DNA of 64,000 nucleotides from Tetrastigma voinierianum (Eukaryota; Streptophyta; Magnoliopsida; Vitales; Vitaceae): NCBI GenBank assembly GCA_016808115.1, contig JAEQBH010000136.1, forward strand, positions 1,786,501 through 1,850,500. The letters are read 5' to 3'. Positions 23,166-34,374 of this stretch are shown in pieces. A model generated the notes under the pieces. The model was not told where the DNA came from and ran no database searches. It was given only the letters and a program-made list of their open reading frames with translations. Each line of letters opens with the position of its first letter. The stretch's first letter is position 1. A program made the position numbers and the translations under genes.

Positions 23166-23354
23166 TGAGTCCTAAACTCATCTATTTCTAGTCCATTTTT
23201 CTTGCATTTTTCAAGAATGCATGATTCATTTTAATTATAATTACGAGTAATCACCACCTTGTATTTTGGTGTGTTTTGTAATGAAAAGAAACAACCACAA
23301 GAAAAGTAGAAAATCTGACTAAAACTATGTCAATATAAAAAGCCTAAGGCTGAG

Positions 23355-23690
23355 AACTCTATCGCAACAGAGAAATTTATGTCGTGACACAATCAAGAGC
23401 AGTAAGAAGGAAACTTTGTCATGGCAAAGCTTTTTTATGTCGCGACATATCATTCGAGCATTAAACCTGCAAGGCATTGAAGAAATGTTGCGACAGAAGA
23501 CACTCATGTCATGACAATTACAAGACAAATTTAGCCGAGATTTGTCACGACATTTTCAAAGTATGTCGCGACGTAATTTTGAAGAAAATGCCAAACTTTT
23601 ATTTCACGATATAACACTCAAGAAGCCACAACAAAGCTAGAGGACAACATGGGCTATTTCTGTCAGTGACATAATTTTCGCATGTTATGC
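23355..23690. repeat. TGTCGCGACA motif array 4
   Basis: Two exact GTCGCGAC cores (23439-23446, extended to the 12-bp palindrome ATGTCGCGACAT; and 23565-23572) plus about eight one-mismatch relatives such as TGTCGTGACA, TGTCATGACA, TTGTCACGAC and TTGCGACA. Spacing is irregular, about 20-50 bp. Located in U3, about 75-400 bp upstream of the LTR TATA box. Confidence 0.8.
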
Positions 23691-23764
23691 ACAAAGCAGC
23701 TCTACTGGGCTAGTTTTGGGGATCCATAATTTCAGCCTCGAAGTGTGGCCCATCATTTGAAAAT

Positions 23765-23774
23765 CTATAAATAG
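23765..23774 (+). promoter_or_regulatory. LTR 1 TATA box
   Basis: CTATAAATAG, a near-ideal plant TATA box, preceded by a GGGGATCC-containing block. The same decamer occurs in reverse at 42916-42925 and 53991-54000, each time in the same LTR context. Confidence 0.7.
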
Positions 23775-25240
23775 AAGCACATAGGCATTGTAGCGCTAAC
23801 TTTCGTTTCAACCAGAACATCTGGTAGCCGGAGTTTCCTTGTATATTATTTTTTCTTTTGTAGATTTAGCCATTTTTTACATTTAATTAGTATTTTCTTT
23901 TGGATTTGAAAAATATCTGGTTGAAGTTTCGAGTTGTCTTATTGTAAAATTTGGTTTTCATTATTGCTTGATTTAAAATGGAATTTGGAAATTTTCTTCC
24001 GGAGTTCATTTATTTCAGTTTTTGATTGCAATTTAAAGTGAATTTTCTTTTATCGGGCTAGTCAACGTTATTCGCAATCTAGTTTTGAAGACCGAGCTCC
24101 CTCTCGAATGGACTGAGATGTTAGTTATCATTGCCCACAACTTGGAAAGAATGTCATCTATGAAATTTGAATTTATTTAATTGAGGTTATTCTTTTGAAA
24201 TCTAATCAGTTCTCAATATTAGTAGTTTGTACCTTAAAATGACCATCTTGTTCTCGATTTCTCGGAGGCCCTCTGAAAGTGACATAGGATGAGATTCCCG
24301 AGAGTATAGATCGCCATTGGGGTATGCTAAACTAACATTATGAAAGTAATGAACTCTAAAAGATTATTCTGATAGATCACTAATTTACTCATGGTGTGAG
24401 GATTAGTTGCTGATATATCATTTATCATGATTAGAGGTTTTTCTCTCTCACTTACGAAAAATGATCTTGATCTAGTATGCTAGCATAGATCTGGGGTATA
24501 CAAGATAGATCTCAACTCAAGGAGATAGAGAGTTTACCCCAAATTGCAGGGATGAGAGAGATAACAATTAGATTGAGAAAGCTTATATTATCTTGTTTAT
24601 GTGGGGCAAGAATTATTCAGTCCTGTGGAGCAGAGTGCAGCATCGAGCGAGTATCTAGTTCTTAGAAAGAGGATTGCATCTTACAAGTAACTTATTAGAC
24701 CCATGTGTCTAGAAGGAATATCGTTGTCTAATTAGTGAAATGTATAATGTATGGAGGAATGCAAACTATACTACCTTGCATCTTTGACAAGTTCAGATTT
24801 CAAACAAATGGCAGAACTACATTGTAAAATGATGCAAAAATTGATAATTATGCATTGATCTATTTCCTAGTGTTAACTTTACTCGATGAACTCTCAATTC
24901 CAATTCATGTTGAATTTTTGTTATAGTTATAAAATTTTAATCAGTCATTCTTTCTATAGTTTAAACAAATAAATTTATACTTTGAGTTCAAATAGTAAGG
25001 ATCTTAAGTAAGAGGCAATTGATTCTTAATGCTCATCGATCCTCTCGAAATGATATCTGGGACTTAAAATCCACTTTATTATTTGTATGACTCCGTGCAC
25101 TTTAAAAGAATTAGACCAATATAAATTTGCAAAATTACATACATATTCAAAACATTATTTTATACTCTCATTATAAACAACGCCACTACGTTATCGGATT
25201 AGACAATAGTCTTTGGTAAATGTGGTCGGGTCATCTAATC

Positions 25241-25480
25241 AAGTTCGTGCTATTGGGGACTGAATAGTTATGTGGCAGTGGTGATAGAAATTTGGTATAT
25301 AGAAAAATGCCTGATCAAGTTTTTTGTGTCGTTGCTAGGGACTGAATAGTTCTGTGGCAGTGGTGACAGAAATTTGGTATATAGAAAAAGGTCTAATCTA
25401 GTTTTTTAAGGTTGCTGGTGGATCAATAGTTCTAGCGGTAGTGGTGAGGCTAAATTTGGTATATAGAAAAAGGTCTAATC
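25241..25480 (+). repeat. Triplicated primer-site/leader unit (~80 bp each)
   Basis: Three tandem copies (about 25241-25317, 25318-25397, 25398-25480). Each has a degenerate primer-binding-like core (GTTGCTAGGGACTG in copy 2, related to the TGGCGCCGTTGCCGGGG tRNA-Asp site), followed by GGCAGTGGTGACAGAAATTTGG and TATATAGAAAAAGGTCTAATC. The block ends exactly where the copia 5' LTR fragment begins. Confidence 0.8.
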
Positions 25481-26806
25481 AGATGCTTGCTATGAGTAAC
25501 TAAGTTCATCAGAGATCTGCAATGAGACAATCATATGGATGATCTATTCAAACATCAATGATAGTCTCGTCATAGCAATGGTGCAAGTTTCCTTAGACTT
25601 GAAGTGCTAAATGGTATCTCAGATACATATTCTATACTTTGACTTCGATCCTTGTTGCTTCAAGAGAGGTTGTTAGTATGGTGATGATTGGGTATAGCTT
25701 GAGGTATTCGAAGGTAATTGAGTAGTCAATAAAGGATTCACCACTCCTGATAGAAGTAGGGTATACCCTAGGCCATCTTATAGAGATCATTACTCGGAAT
25801 CTCTGGCCAGAGTAAACATGTCTTGAAGAAGAGTCTTTAGTGGCATGCTTTGTGAGTAATGGATCTCGGAGACAAGATAAATACACTTAGGCTAGTTCAT
25901 CTAGTAGGAGTAGATGCATAGTCCATGCTCTGAACCAAGTCGAGTATAATATAGAGTGAAAGGATAGCAATGCACAAGAGGATACATGAAAGGCCCTATA
26001 GTCAAACCTTTGACTCTCCGCCATTCGAGGTCATGGATGTGTTACAGACACCATTCATGACTTGCTCAAATCAAGTGTTGTTGATTCAAGTGGCCAACAT
26101 AACAGGAAACCTAATGGGTCACACACTTAGAAGGTACAAAGAGAGAGTAAAACAAAGATTGATCGATCCTAGCCTAGTACAAAGCTATGGAATCGGGACA
26201 CATAGGGGTTGTAGTAACCCTAAGGTGAGGACTTAGTTTAGAGTCATTGAGAGGCCTTGAGAAGGCTCTTTGGCTCACATATAATCCCATAGGGTGTACG
26301 CTACATGCATGTGGATGCATGTATGCCACCCTCCCTTTTTAATAAGAGTACCCTCGTCATTTTGTGCATGCTAGGGATCTATATATATCACATGATCAGA
26401 ACCTTAGCCATCATGACAAAGGAGAAAACGTCCACCATAGTGAGTGAGAGATTTTGAGAGTCAAAACCCCTCTCTAGCCGTTCCCTTGAAGATCACCTAC
26501 TACGTTATCATCGAGTCTTTATTTTTGTCGATTTCATGGAGGTTTCTCACTTTGTGCCTTCGTGTGGATCATCATTAGAGGTATTTCTATCCTTGGAACA
26601 CTTGGTGTGTTGTGGATCTACACTCCAAGAGGCTACCCTCGTAAGATCTTCTTTAAGAAGGAAGCATAGACCAAAAAGTATGATCTTCTAAACACCCTAT
26701 GACATGGTTTTCGGATTTGATGATCCAAGAGGATCCTTGAGTTGGGGTTTAAATTTTTGTTTTTCCACTACGCTTCGACTATGATTCGGACATGTAAAAC
26801 CCTACA
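25481..26806 (+). mobile_element. Copia 5' LTR, 5'-truncated
   Basis: Its first about 55 bp (GATGCTTGCTATGAGTAACT through ATCATATGGATGATCT) match the last part of the 3' LTR fragment (34712-34775), so the missing first about 340 bp are represented only in the 3' LTR. A TATA-like CTATATATATCAC lies near 26371-26385. The end is CCCTACA (CA at 26805-26806), followed after one base by the primer site. Confidence 0.75.
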
Positions 26807-26807
26807 A

Positions 26808-26820
26808 TGGTATCAAAGCC
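26808..26820 (+). promoter_or_regulatory. Copia primer-binding site (tRNA-iMet type)
   Basis: TGGTATCAAAGCC, one mismatch from the TGGTATCAGAGCC that is complementary to the 3' end of plant initiator tRNA-Met. It sits one base after the LTR end. Confidence 0.88.
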
Positions 26821-27719
26821 ACCTTGATATCATCAAAGTCTAATTTTTTATATCTTGTTAACATGCTGATTTCGACACCTAGTTTTCTTCTTCAACCTTC
26901 AAAAATCGTTTTTCATGGTAAATATTAAGTATTTATATGTTTTTCATGGTTGATATATTTATTAAGTGAATATTAACGATCAAGGATTGGAAAAATTGTT
27001 TTGAATAAAATCATTTGAAACCATGATCATGAAAATCTGTGTAGGTCGCACATGATGTGTGTTTGTATTTTTATCCAAATCAAATTTAAATTGGATTTTA
27101 AAAATAAACACCTAACATACGTATTTGGGCTAGGTTGCTATGAGCGCCCAAATAACCCGATTTTGAAATTAAGTTTTTGGGGCTAGCAACTTCGCTTCCG
27201 CCTTAAAGTTTGGTTTTTACAAAACTTCGAGGATGTTAGCTGATTTGTGAAGCTTACAAAATATGATTCCAAATTAAATGTATTTTTTTATAAATTTTTA
27301 TTCGATGATGCATTCGTATGACCGTATTTGGTAATCGAATGCTTCAAAGTTGAAGTGTTCAAAAGCATCAATTAATATTATTCAAGGATACTAATTATGA
27401 ATTAAGTATGAACAAATGAATATAATTTAATTTGATTAAATTTAAATCATTGTGAATTTTGCATGAAAAGCCTAATTGGATAAAACTACATAAAAGGCAA
27501 TCTCAGTTTAAAGAGTTGAACTGTACCTTTGGCCAAAGAGTTGGGCCGGGGTTTTTGATTTTCAAAATAAAACCCTAGGACGTCGATTTCATTTTTCATG
27601 CATTAGATGTATGCTAAGGGTGTATGCAATAAGCATGATGGTTGGCTATGGATTGAGCCCAATAGTAATGGAGCATATGCATGTTTTCTTTCAATGGTAA
27701 ATAGGGCCTACGTGTCCCA

Positions 27720-27753
<34 letters not shown>

Positions 27754-28690
27754 CTCTATTATCTTATCTTCTCATCTCAATCCCCCTCAAATGTAACTTG
27801 AGGCCTTCTCTTTTGAATGAAATTAAATTGCATAGGATTAGGTTAGATTGAAGATGCAAAGAAGCAAGGAGTAGGGGGCACCATAAAGAAGAAAGACCTA
27901 AGTGAAGGAATTGTAACTTTGAATTGTTATTTCTTTTTGGGGATGTAATTCATGCATATCCTAGGTTTGACCTAGTAAATTCCTCCTTAGCTCGAGGAAT
28001 TGACATTAGAAAATTCCATAATCATACCATATAGTTAGTGAACTATCTTTTAGTATATTGTTTCATGTGATGAAAATACTATAAATGCATGCTTATTAAT
28101 AAAGCAATGAGACTTAAATAAAAATCCCTCGATTAAACAACATTAAACCTTAAGTCTTCAATTAATATGACTAGAACTAGAGTTCTTTTAGAGTTGTGGT
28201 TATTGGGTAAACCCAAGCTCTCTCTACACGAATATGTTTAAACCATGGAAACATGTTTTCCGAATTAATGGGCTGGGTTTAACTAAGTTCATTGGTTTGT
28301 TGGGTAAACCCAAGCTCAATGGGCTTGGAGACAAGTTCGGTAGTGTATATAAGAGATGTACATGTGTCAAAGAGTTGATAACTTGATGATGGTGCATACA
28401 TCAATCAATTGATAACACTAGATTCAATAATTGCAAGTAGATGCAATTAGTATGTATGATACCTACCTTTTGACCCGAGGTGACTCACTGGGTAAACTTA
28501 AGGTCATTAAGATATCGATATCGACCCGCTAGGAGAACTTCTATATAGGTTCTCTTGGTTTCAAGTAAGGGCTATGAGTTTGCAATAAAATAGTTGAGCC
28601 ATAATACGTTTATTAAAGCCGTAATAATTTGTATTTTAAGTACAATCTACCAATATTTCTTTTCACTTCTAGGTTGATAGAACCAACATC
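26821..28690 (+). other. Copia untranslated leader
   Basis: About 1.9 kb without coding signal between the primer site and gag. Includes a (TC)n microsatellite at 27721-27760. Repeated phrases TTGGGTAAACCCAAGCTC occur at about 28203 and 28298. Length is unusual for a copia leader, so part of it may be an unrelated insertion. Confidence 0.5.
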
Positions 28691-29485
28691 ATGTCTTCAA
28701 ATGTGAACCTATGATCCATTCTGGATAACAACAATTTGACAGGCTTGAACTTCTTTGGTTGGTTCAAAAACCTAAAAATAGTTCCCAAGGCTGAAAAAAA
28801 TAGCCTATGTCCTCAATAGGCCACTTCCCAAATTCTCACATGTTGATGCATTTGATAGTGATCAGAATGCATATTAGAAGCATATAACTGATAGTGAGAT
28901 AGCGAGTTGTATCATGCTTGCATCTATGACCACTCAGCTTTAGATGCAACATAAAACTATGGAAGCATTTGACATAGCCATCCATCTTAGAGAGCTATTT
29001 GACAAGCATGCGAGATATGAAAGGTTCGAGATCTCAAAGCTACTCTTTAGCACCAAGATGCAAGTTGGGACATCTCTAGTGTAGCATGCACTAAAGATGA
29101 ATACTTATATTGAGAGATTAGGTCAACTGGGTTTTGTAATGGACCATGAATTAAGTATAGACTTGATTCTGTCTAGCTTGATTGATCATTTTGTGCATTT
29201 TGTGCATAATTATCAGATGCAAAGCAAAGAAACCTCCATTCTAGAGCTGATCAATCTTCTTAAGACAGTTGAGACCACCTTGAAAAAGGAGGCTAAAACT
29301 ATGATTCTTGTGGACTCTTTTGTTTCTAAGAAAGTTTCTAAGAACAACAACAACAAGAAACCTATGAAAACAAAGGGAGGTGTAACCAAGAAGAAGGTCA
29401 AGGAGGCAGCGCCAAAAGGCACTCGCTTCCATTGTGGCCAAGATGGTCACTAGAGTAGGAATTACAAAGCCTATTTAGGGTCCTT
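28690..29485 (+). pseudogene. Copia gag pseudogene
   Basis: Begins near MSSNVNL and reads, across stops, through LTGLNFFGWFKNLKIVPKAE (the N-terminal gag block), then a continuous frame 29097-29453 with QLGFVMDHELSIDLILSSL. It ends in a Lys-rich stretch and a zinc-knuckle remnant, RFHCGQDGH. In the knuckle the first Cys is Arg, the Trp after His is a TAG stop and the last Cys is Tyr, so metal binding is lost. Known role of the family: capsid protein that packages element RNA. Confidence 0.87.
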
Positions 29486-29559
29486 GAAGAAGAAGGCATT
29501 GGATGCCCCATCTACTTCACTATCCATGACAACAAACAATCAAAACAAGATAATGTGAA

Positions 29560-30404
29560 GCCTTCATATTTATGGCATTGTCACCTTGGCTATATAAATG
29601 AAAGACACATGACTAAGCAACAAGAGTGGAAACTTAGGTCATTTGATTATGAATCATATGACACATGCGAATCTTGTTTATTAAGCAAGATGACTAAAGG
29701 GAAAGGGTGAACGTGTAAGTGGGCCTTTAGACATAATACATACAAATGTATGTGGTCTGATGTTCATGCATGCCAAAGGTGGTTTCATCTATTTCATTAC
29801 CTTTACTGATGACTTTTCACGGTATGGGTCAAGTCAGAAGCCTTTGAAAAGTTCAAAGAATTTGAAAATGAAGTGGAGAAATAACTTTGGAAAAAGTATT
29901 AAAACACTTAGATCTGACCGAGGTGGTGAATACTTAAGCCAAGAGTTTTTGAATTATCTTATAGATCATGGGATACAATCCCAATGGACTCCACCTTACA
30001 TGCCACAACACAATGGTGTGGTTGAAAGAAGAAACCGAACTTTGTTAGACATGGTGAGGTCTACGATGTGCAAGGAAAACCTTCCCAAGTCCTTTTGGGG
30101 TTATGCACTCGAGACTGCTATTTATATCCTAAATAGAGTCCCATCAAAGTTAGTTGATGTTACTCCATTTGGGATATGGACTAACAAGAAACCCTATATT
30201 TCTCACATGAAAGTATGGGGTTGTCCAGCTTATGTGAAGCACATATTGTCAGACAAGCTAGAAGCTAAATCTGATAAGTGTATGTTTGTAGGATATCCTA
30301 AAGAAACAATGGGATATCAGTTCTATAACTCTTTAAAACAAAAGGTGTTTGTTTCAAAGCATGTTGTTTTCTTAGAGAAAGAGTTTCTTCTAAGAGACAA
30401 GTGA
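29560..30404 (+). pseudogene. Copia integrase pseudogene
   Basis: A gag-pre-integrase zinc-binding segment (LWHCHLGYINERHM) is followed by the catalytic core. Readable catalytic residues are Asp in FTDDFSRYG, Asp in TLRSDRGGEY, and Glu in NGVVERRNRT, with the last two exactly 35 residues apart (D-35-E). A frameshift pair after FSRYG alters about 25 residues; in the other frame the expected VKSEAFEKFKEFENEVEK is present. The frame then runs through NLPKSFWGYALETAIYILNR to the C-terminal KVWGCPAYVK domain. The ORF from 29760 alone gives 214 codons. Confidence 0.92.
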
Positions 30405-30479
30405 GAGCAAAGTCAGTCTAAGAAGCTTAAGATGCCTGGCAGACACAAATCAACCGGCCTCGAACTGTAGGCCGACATT

Positions 30480-31330
30480 CATAGAGATGAAATAGCAGCT
30501 AATCCTTCTGAAGCTCAAGCGCTTCTTAGGTCTAGTAGGATACATACTATTCCAAAGAGATACAGATTTCTCATCAGTGAACAGAATGACGTTTTGCTCA
30601 TAGAGGATGATGAGCCTACTACCTATGAAGAATATCTGAACAGTTCAAAATATGACAGGTGGCTTAAACCATGAAGTCAGAAATGGATTCCATGTTTGAA
30701 AACCAAGTATGGACATTGGTTGACCCACCCAAAGGAATAAAACACATAGGGTGTAAGTGGGTCTTCAAGAAGAAAACGGACATGGAAGGTAAGGTTGTTA
30801 CCTATAAACCTAGGCTTGTGGCTAAATGCTATCGTAAAAAAAAAAAAGTTGACTATGATGAGACTTTTAGTCATGTAGCTATGCTTAAATCCATAAGGAT
30901 ACTCCTGGCCAAGATATGGCAAATGGATGTGAAGACGACTTTCCTTAATGGAAACCTATTTGAGAATGTGTATATGACACTATATTTGGAAGGCTTTATC
31001 TAAAGATGGATTCCTTAAAATATAAACTTTAAAAATCAGGTATGGATTGGGGCAAGCATCTAGGAGTTGGAACATTTGATTTGATGAGACAATCAAGAAT
31101 TTGTTTCACTCCATGAATCAGATGAAGGCTGTAATATAAGAGGTTAGTGGGAATGTGTAATTTCATGTATATAGATGACATACTGCCCTCTGGCCCCGAC
31201 GTCTCGATTTTACAATTTTTCAAAGTTTGGTTATCTAAGAATTTCTTCATGAAAGACCTTGGAGAAACAACCTACATCTTGGGGATTAAGATCTAAAGAG
31301 ATAGATCTAAAATGTTGCTTCAGTCTTTCT
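30480..31330 (+). pseudogene. Copia reverse transcriptase pseudogene
   Basis: Upstream linker reads LRSSRIHTIPKRYRFLISE and EEPTTYEEYLNSSK-like text. The RT body then follows: MKSEMDSMFENQVWTLVDPP (motif start), CKWVFKKKTDMEGKV, KPRLVAKCY, YDETFSHVAMLKSIRILLA and WQMDVKTTFLNGNL. The catalytic box reads MYIDDIL (31165-31185), intact as YIDD, and is followed by FMKDLGETTYILGIK. An A run at 30837-30847 replaces one or more codons in the G..Q..GVDY segment. Frameshifts separate these blocks. Confidence 0.9.
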
Positions 31331-31469
31331 GAGTCTACATACATAGAAAAAGATGCTAAAAGAGGTTTATGGATCGAGAAGCAAAAAAGGGTTCATTCCA
31401 TGACATGGGATTACACTCTCGAAGTCATATGTCTCGGACATAGGATGAAGGACACAAATAATTTGATCC

Positions 31470-31575
31470 TTATGCTTGGATATAAATCAATGTATTCTAT
31501 GATATATGCGAGACCGATGATCATATGCTATGAGAGTGTCATGGTAGATACAAATGGGACCACTGGTGAAGTGCA
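31470..31575 (+). pseudogene. Copia RNase H region, left part
   Basis: Reads YSMIYARPMIICYESVMV and ends GTTGEVH at 31576. This corresponds to the conserved Y.ARPD...VG..SR......HW segment; the HW pair is split by the inserted LTR. Confidence 0.75.
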
Positions 31576-33802
31576 TTAGTCTAAAACTCATCTATGTTTT
31601 GAGTTCATTTCACAACTATTTTGAGCATTTTATATCCATATTCATGTAAAACTCATAAGAATTTCCTCTAAACTTGGTTTGTAGGATTCTTAGGTGAAAG
31701 CAGTGATTTGGCAAGAAATGAGCAATATATTTCCAAAAGAAGAGTCAACCAGGTGTCTCACAGCATGCCATTGGGAAGATGAATTTTTATGTACCATATG
31801 GAAAATAAAATGGCTCAAATTCCCCTATGGTTGCATTCTTTATTCAAAGAAACTTTCCAGGATATGCCTGCTTTCAAATTGAGTTAAAGCGAAAGTTTTG
31901 ACCACGACAAGTTGGAGAAAGAAAAGCGGTTCTTTGAGTAAAGAAAAATGTAGCGACAAAGCCGGCAACAAAGTCGGAATCTTTGATGTTGCGACTCAAA
32001 ATGCGATGTCGCGACTCAAAAATCTTTAATGTCGCGATATAGCAAAAAAAGTCACTATAGAAACAGAAAATGTCACGATGAAGTCGACAACAAAGCCGAA
32101 TGCGATGTGTGACTAAAATGATGATGTCATGACTTAAAAATGCTGATGTCGCTTCAAAATCTTGATCCACGACTCCAAAATGTTGGAGTACGACCAAATC
32201 TTTGGAAATACCGAGAAAAGCCCCCCCAGGGAATTGATATTTTTGGCCTGTTTTCAAGCCCATTTTCACGAGGACTACTCATCTAATTTTTTTTTAGATT
32301 TTAGAAAATGAACAACGAGAGGAGAAAAATCTCTCTGTAGTGTTTCTCTCTAAAAAACCTACCCATTTTTAGTTTAGCTTAGGGCTTTAATTTTGAGTAG
32401 ATCTTGAAGTAATTTTGAGGAGATTTTTGCCCAGCATTGAAGAGATTTCGGTGATGTACTCAGAGATTCAATTTATTTACTATTGAGACAAAGATTGAAG
32501 CTCAAATTTGGATTTTTCTCTCACTCCTTGTCTCTTGATTTCTTTATTTATTTTCTTACTTGTTGTTCGATTGGTTATGATTGAAATCCAATAATGGAAC
32601 GATAAACACTCTCTAGGGTTAAAGATTACTTGTTGAACATTCAAATTTGCAGATTTCGGTTATTTTGTGGGTTTGAATACTGATTTTATATAATTGGTAC
32701 TGTTCATATAATGAGCTGTTATTAGTAGCTTGTACCTAGAAAAGGGTTGTATCTTACTATGATTTTTAGGAGGCCATTTGAGTGACATATAGATGGAGAT
32801 TCCTAAGAGTATGGAGCAGTTACTTGGGGGTATGTTAGACTAATATTATAGAGCTAATGAACTCTGAAAGATTACTTTGATAGATCATTAGAATACTCAT
32901 GGTGTGAGGATTAATTAGATGATGTATTAGTTTAATGTTTGGAGGTATCACCTCAATCTGATATAATGACCTTGATCCCGTGTTATCATAGAATTAATCA
33001 AGGAGAGAGAACTTTATTGGAATTTGTTAATTTGAGATACCAATTACATTGGAGAAAGGCTTGCATTATCCTGCTCTGTAAATGAAGTAGTCTTGATCTA
33101 GAAAAGGGGTCAAATCTTTGAAGGAAAATGCGAATTTACCCAGAAAGGATTATATCCTACAAGTAACTGATTAGACCCATGTATAGCCAGGAGGAATGTG
33201 ATTCACTAATTGGTGAAATGTATAGTGTGTGGAGGAATCGAGCAATGCACATTGCTCTTGAATAATCCGACGTGACTCTAGTATTTGTGACTTTCGAGAA
33301 TGCAAATTGATTGTTAAATGATTATCACCATCCCTAGTGCCTTTCTTCATACATTTTAGACTTTAGTAGTTGTTTGCTTGATAGATTTTAGAATTAGGAT
33401 TAGTTTTAAATCGGTTTTTATTTCAATTAAATTGATTTTATTCTACATCTGTTTGGTAAGCTTCGATGGTGAAGAGCCTTGTAATCGGGTGCTCAATTCT
33501 AATTAGAAGAACCTCGAAATCCTCATGGATCACGATATCAGGACTTCTAGAAGTCCACTTTATTACTTAATATGGCTTGGGTACTTGCGGAGAAAGGGTT
33601 GAGTGTTGAGTAATACTTTTCATTTCAATTTTGAGTACATACTTTTGTTTCAAATTAGTTTTTGAGTATTTACCCATTCAATTCCCTTGGCCGAAATTTT
33701 TGTACTATAATACATCATTTGGTCCTTACAAGTTTTAAAGCGGCCCCAGTTATTAGGAGCGGCGAGTCTTTAGTATACGTGTTAGAAATTTGGTCCTTAC
33801 AG
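31576..33802 (+). mobile_element. Athila-like LTR 2, nested in copia RNase H
   Basis: The insert begins TTAGTCTAAAACTCATC (compare TGAGTCCTAAACTCATC at LTR 1) and ends TTGGTCCTTACAGG. Its middle part (32740-33560) is collinear with LTR 1 (24230-25080). The copia frame reads ...GEVH before it and HWVAKKNILK after it, so removal restores the frame. Candidate target duplication GTGCA (31571-31575) / GGTCA (33803-33807), three of five bases matching. A 71-bp unit ending TTGGTCCTTACA is present twice at its 3' end. It has no internal coding part: effectively a solo LTR of about 2.23 kb. Confidence 0.82.
31895..32185. repeat. TGTCGCGACA motif array 5
   Basis: One exact GTCGCGAC (32008-32015), plus variants GTTGCGACTC, GTCGCGATAT, TGTCACGATG, TGTCATGACT and TGTCGCTTCA. 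Same relative place in U3 as array 4 of LTR 1. Several copies are followed by TCAAAA, giving a weak secondary period of about 27-30 bp. Confidence 0.75.
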
Positions 33803-34374
33803 GGTCATTGGGTGGCTAAAAAGAATATTCTTAAGGTACCTGAGAAGAACTAAGGATACATTCTTGATATATGGAGATGTAGATAGTGACCTTCTTATGA
33901 AGGGTATGCAGTTCCATATTTAATATAGTGAAGATGACTCCAAATCTTAATCGGGTCATTTGTTCACATTAGTGTAGGCGGTGCGGAAGGCTCGAATAGG
34001 AGATGACTCTGATTCTGACTTATTTAGAGTACATTGTTGCTTCCAATGGCAGCTTAGGAAGCGGTTTGGATAAGGAAGTTCATCTCAGAACTTGGAGCGG
34101 TGCCTAGTATTATTGATCCAGTACCTCTGTATTGTGATAACAATGGAGCCATTGTGCAAGCAAAGGAACCATGAACTCATGAATCGAAACATATGCATCA
34201 GGGCGATGCCACGATTAGAGAAATCATTGAATGCGGCTTGATGTAATCATAAGAAGTTCCCAACGATTAGAACATTGTTGATCCTTTGACAAAGCCACTT
34301 CCCATTTGATTCTCATGCGGCCTATGGTATTGCTATATATAAAAAGGCAATTGACTTTAGATAACGTGGGAGAT
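33803..34374 (+). pseudogene. Copia RNase H, right part, and 3' end
   Basis: Resumes with HWVAKKNILKVPEKN (33806 on) and continues, with frameshifts, through YIVASNGSLGSGL/EAVWIRKFISELGAVP and PLYCDNNGAIVQAKEP to DPLTKPLP (about 34279-34303), the standard C-terminus of copia polyproteins. Then the purine tract CGTGGGAGAT (34365-34374) precedes the LTR. Confidence 0.85.

Larger units (their letters stand above)
23166..25240 (+). mobile_element. Athila-like LTR 1 (plus orientation)
   Basis: Starts TGAGTCCTAAACTCATC right after a polypurine tract. It carries a TGTCGCGACA motif array in U3, a TATA box CTATAAATAG (23765-23774), and an R/U5 part found in four other places in this window (32.4-33.7 kb plus; 37.9-39.1 and 52.6-53.9 kb minus). 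A marker shared by the minus copies is the complement of GCAAGTGCACAGGTCATAC, a sequence typical of plant gypsy/Athila LTR ends. The LTR ends near 25240 at the primer-site repeat. Confidence 0.75.
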
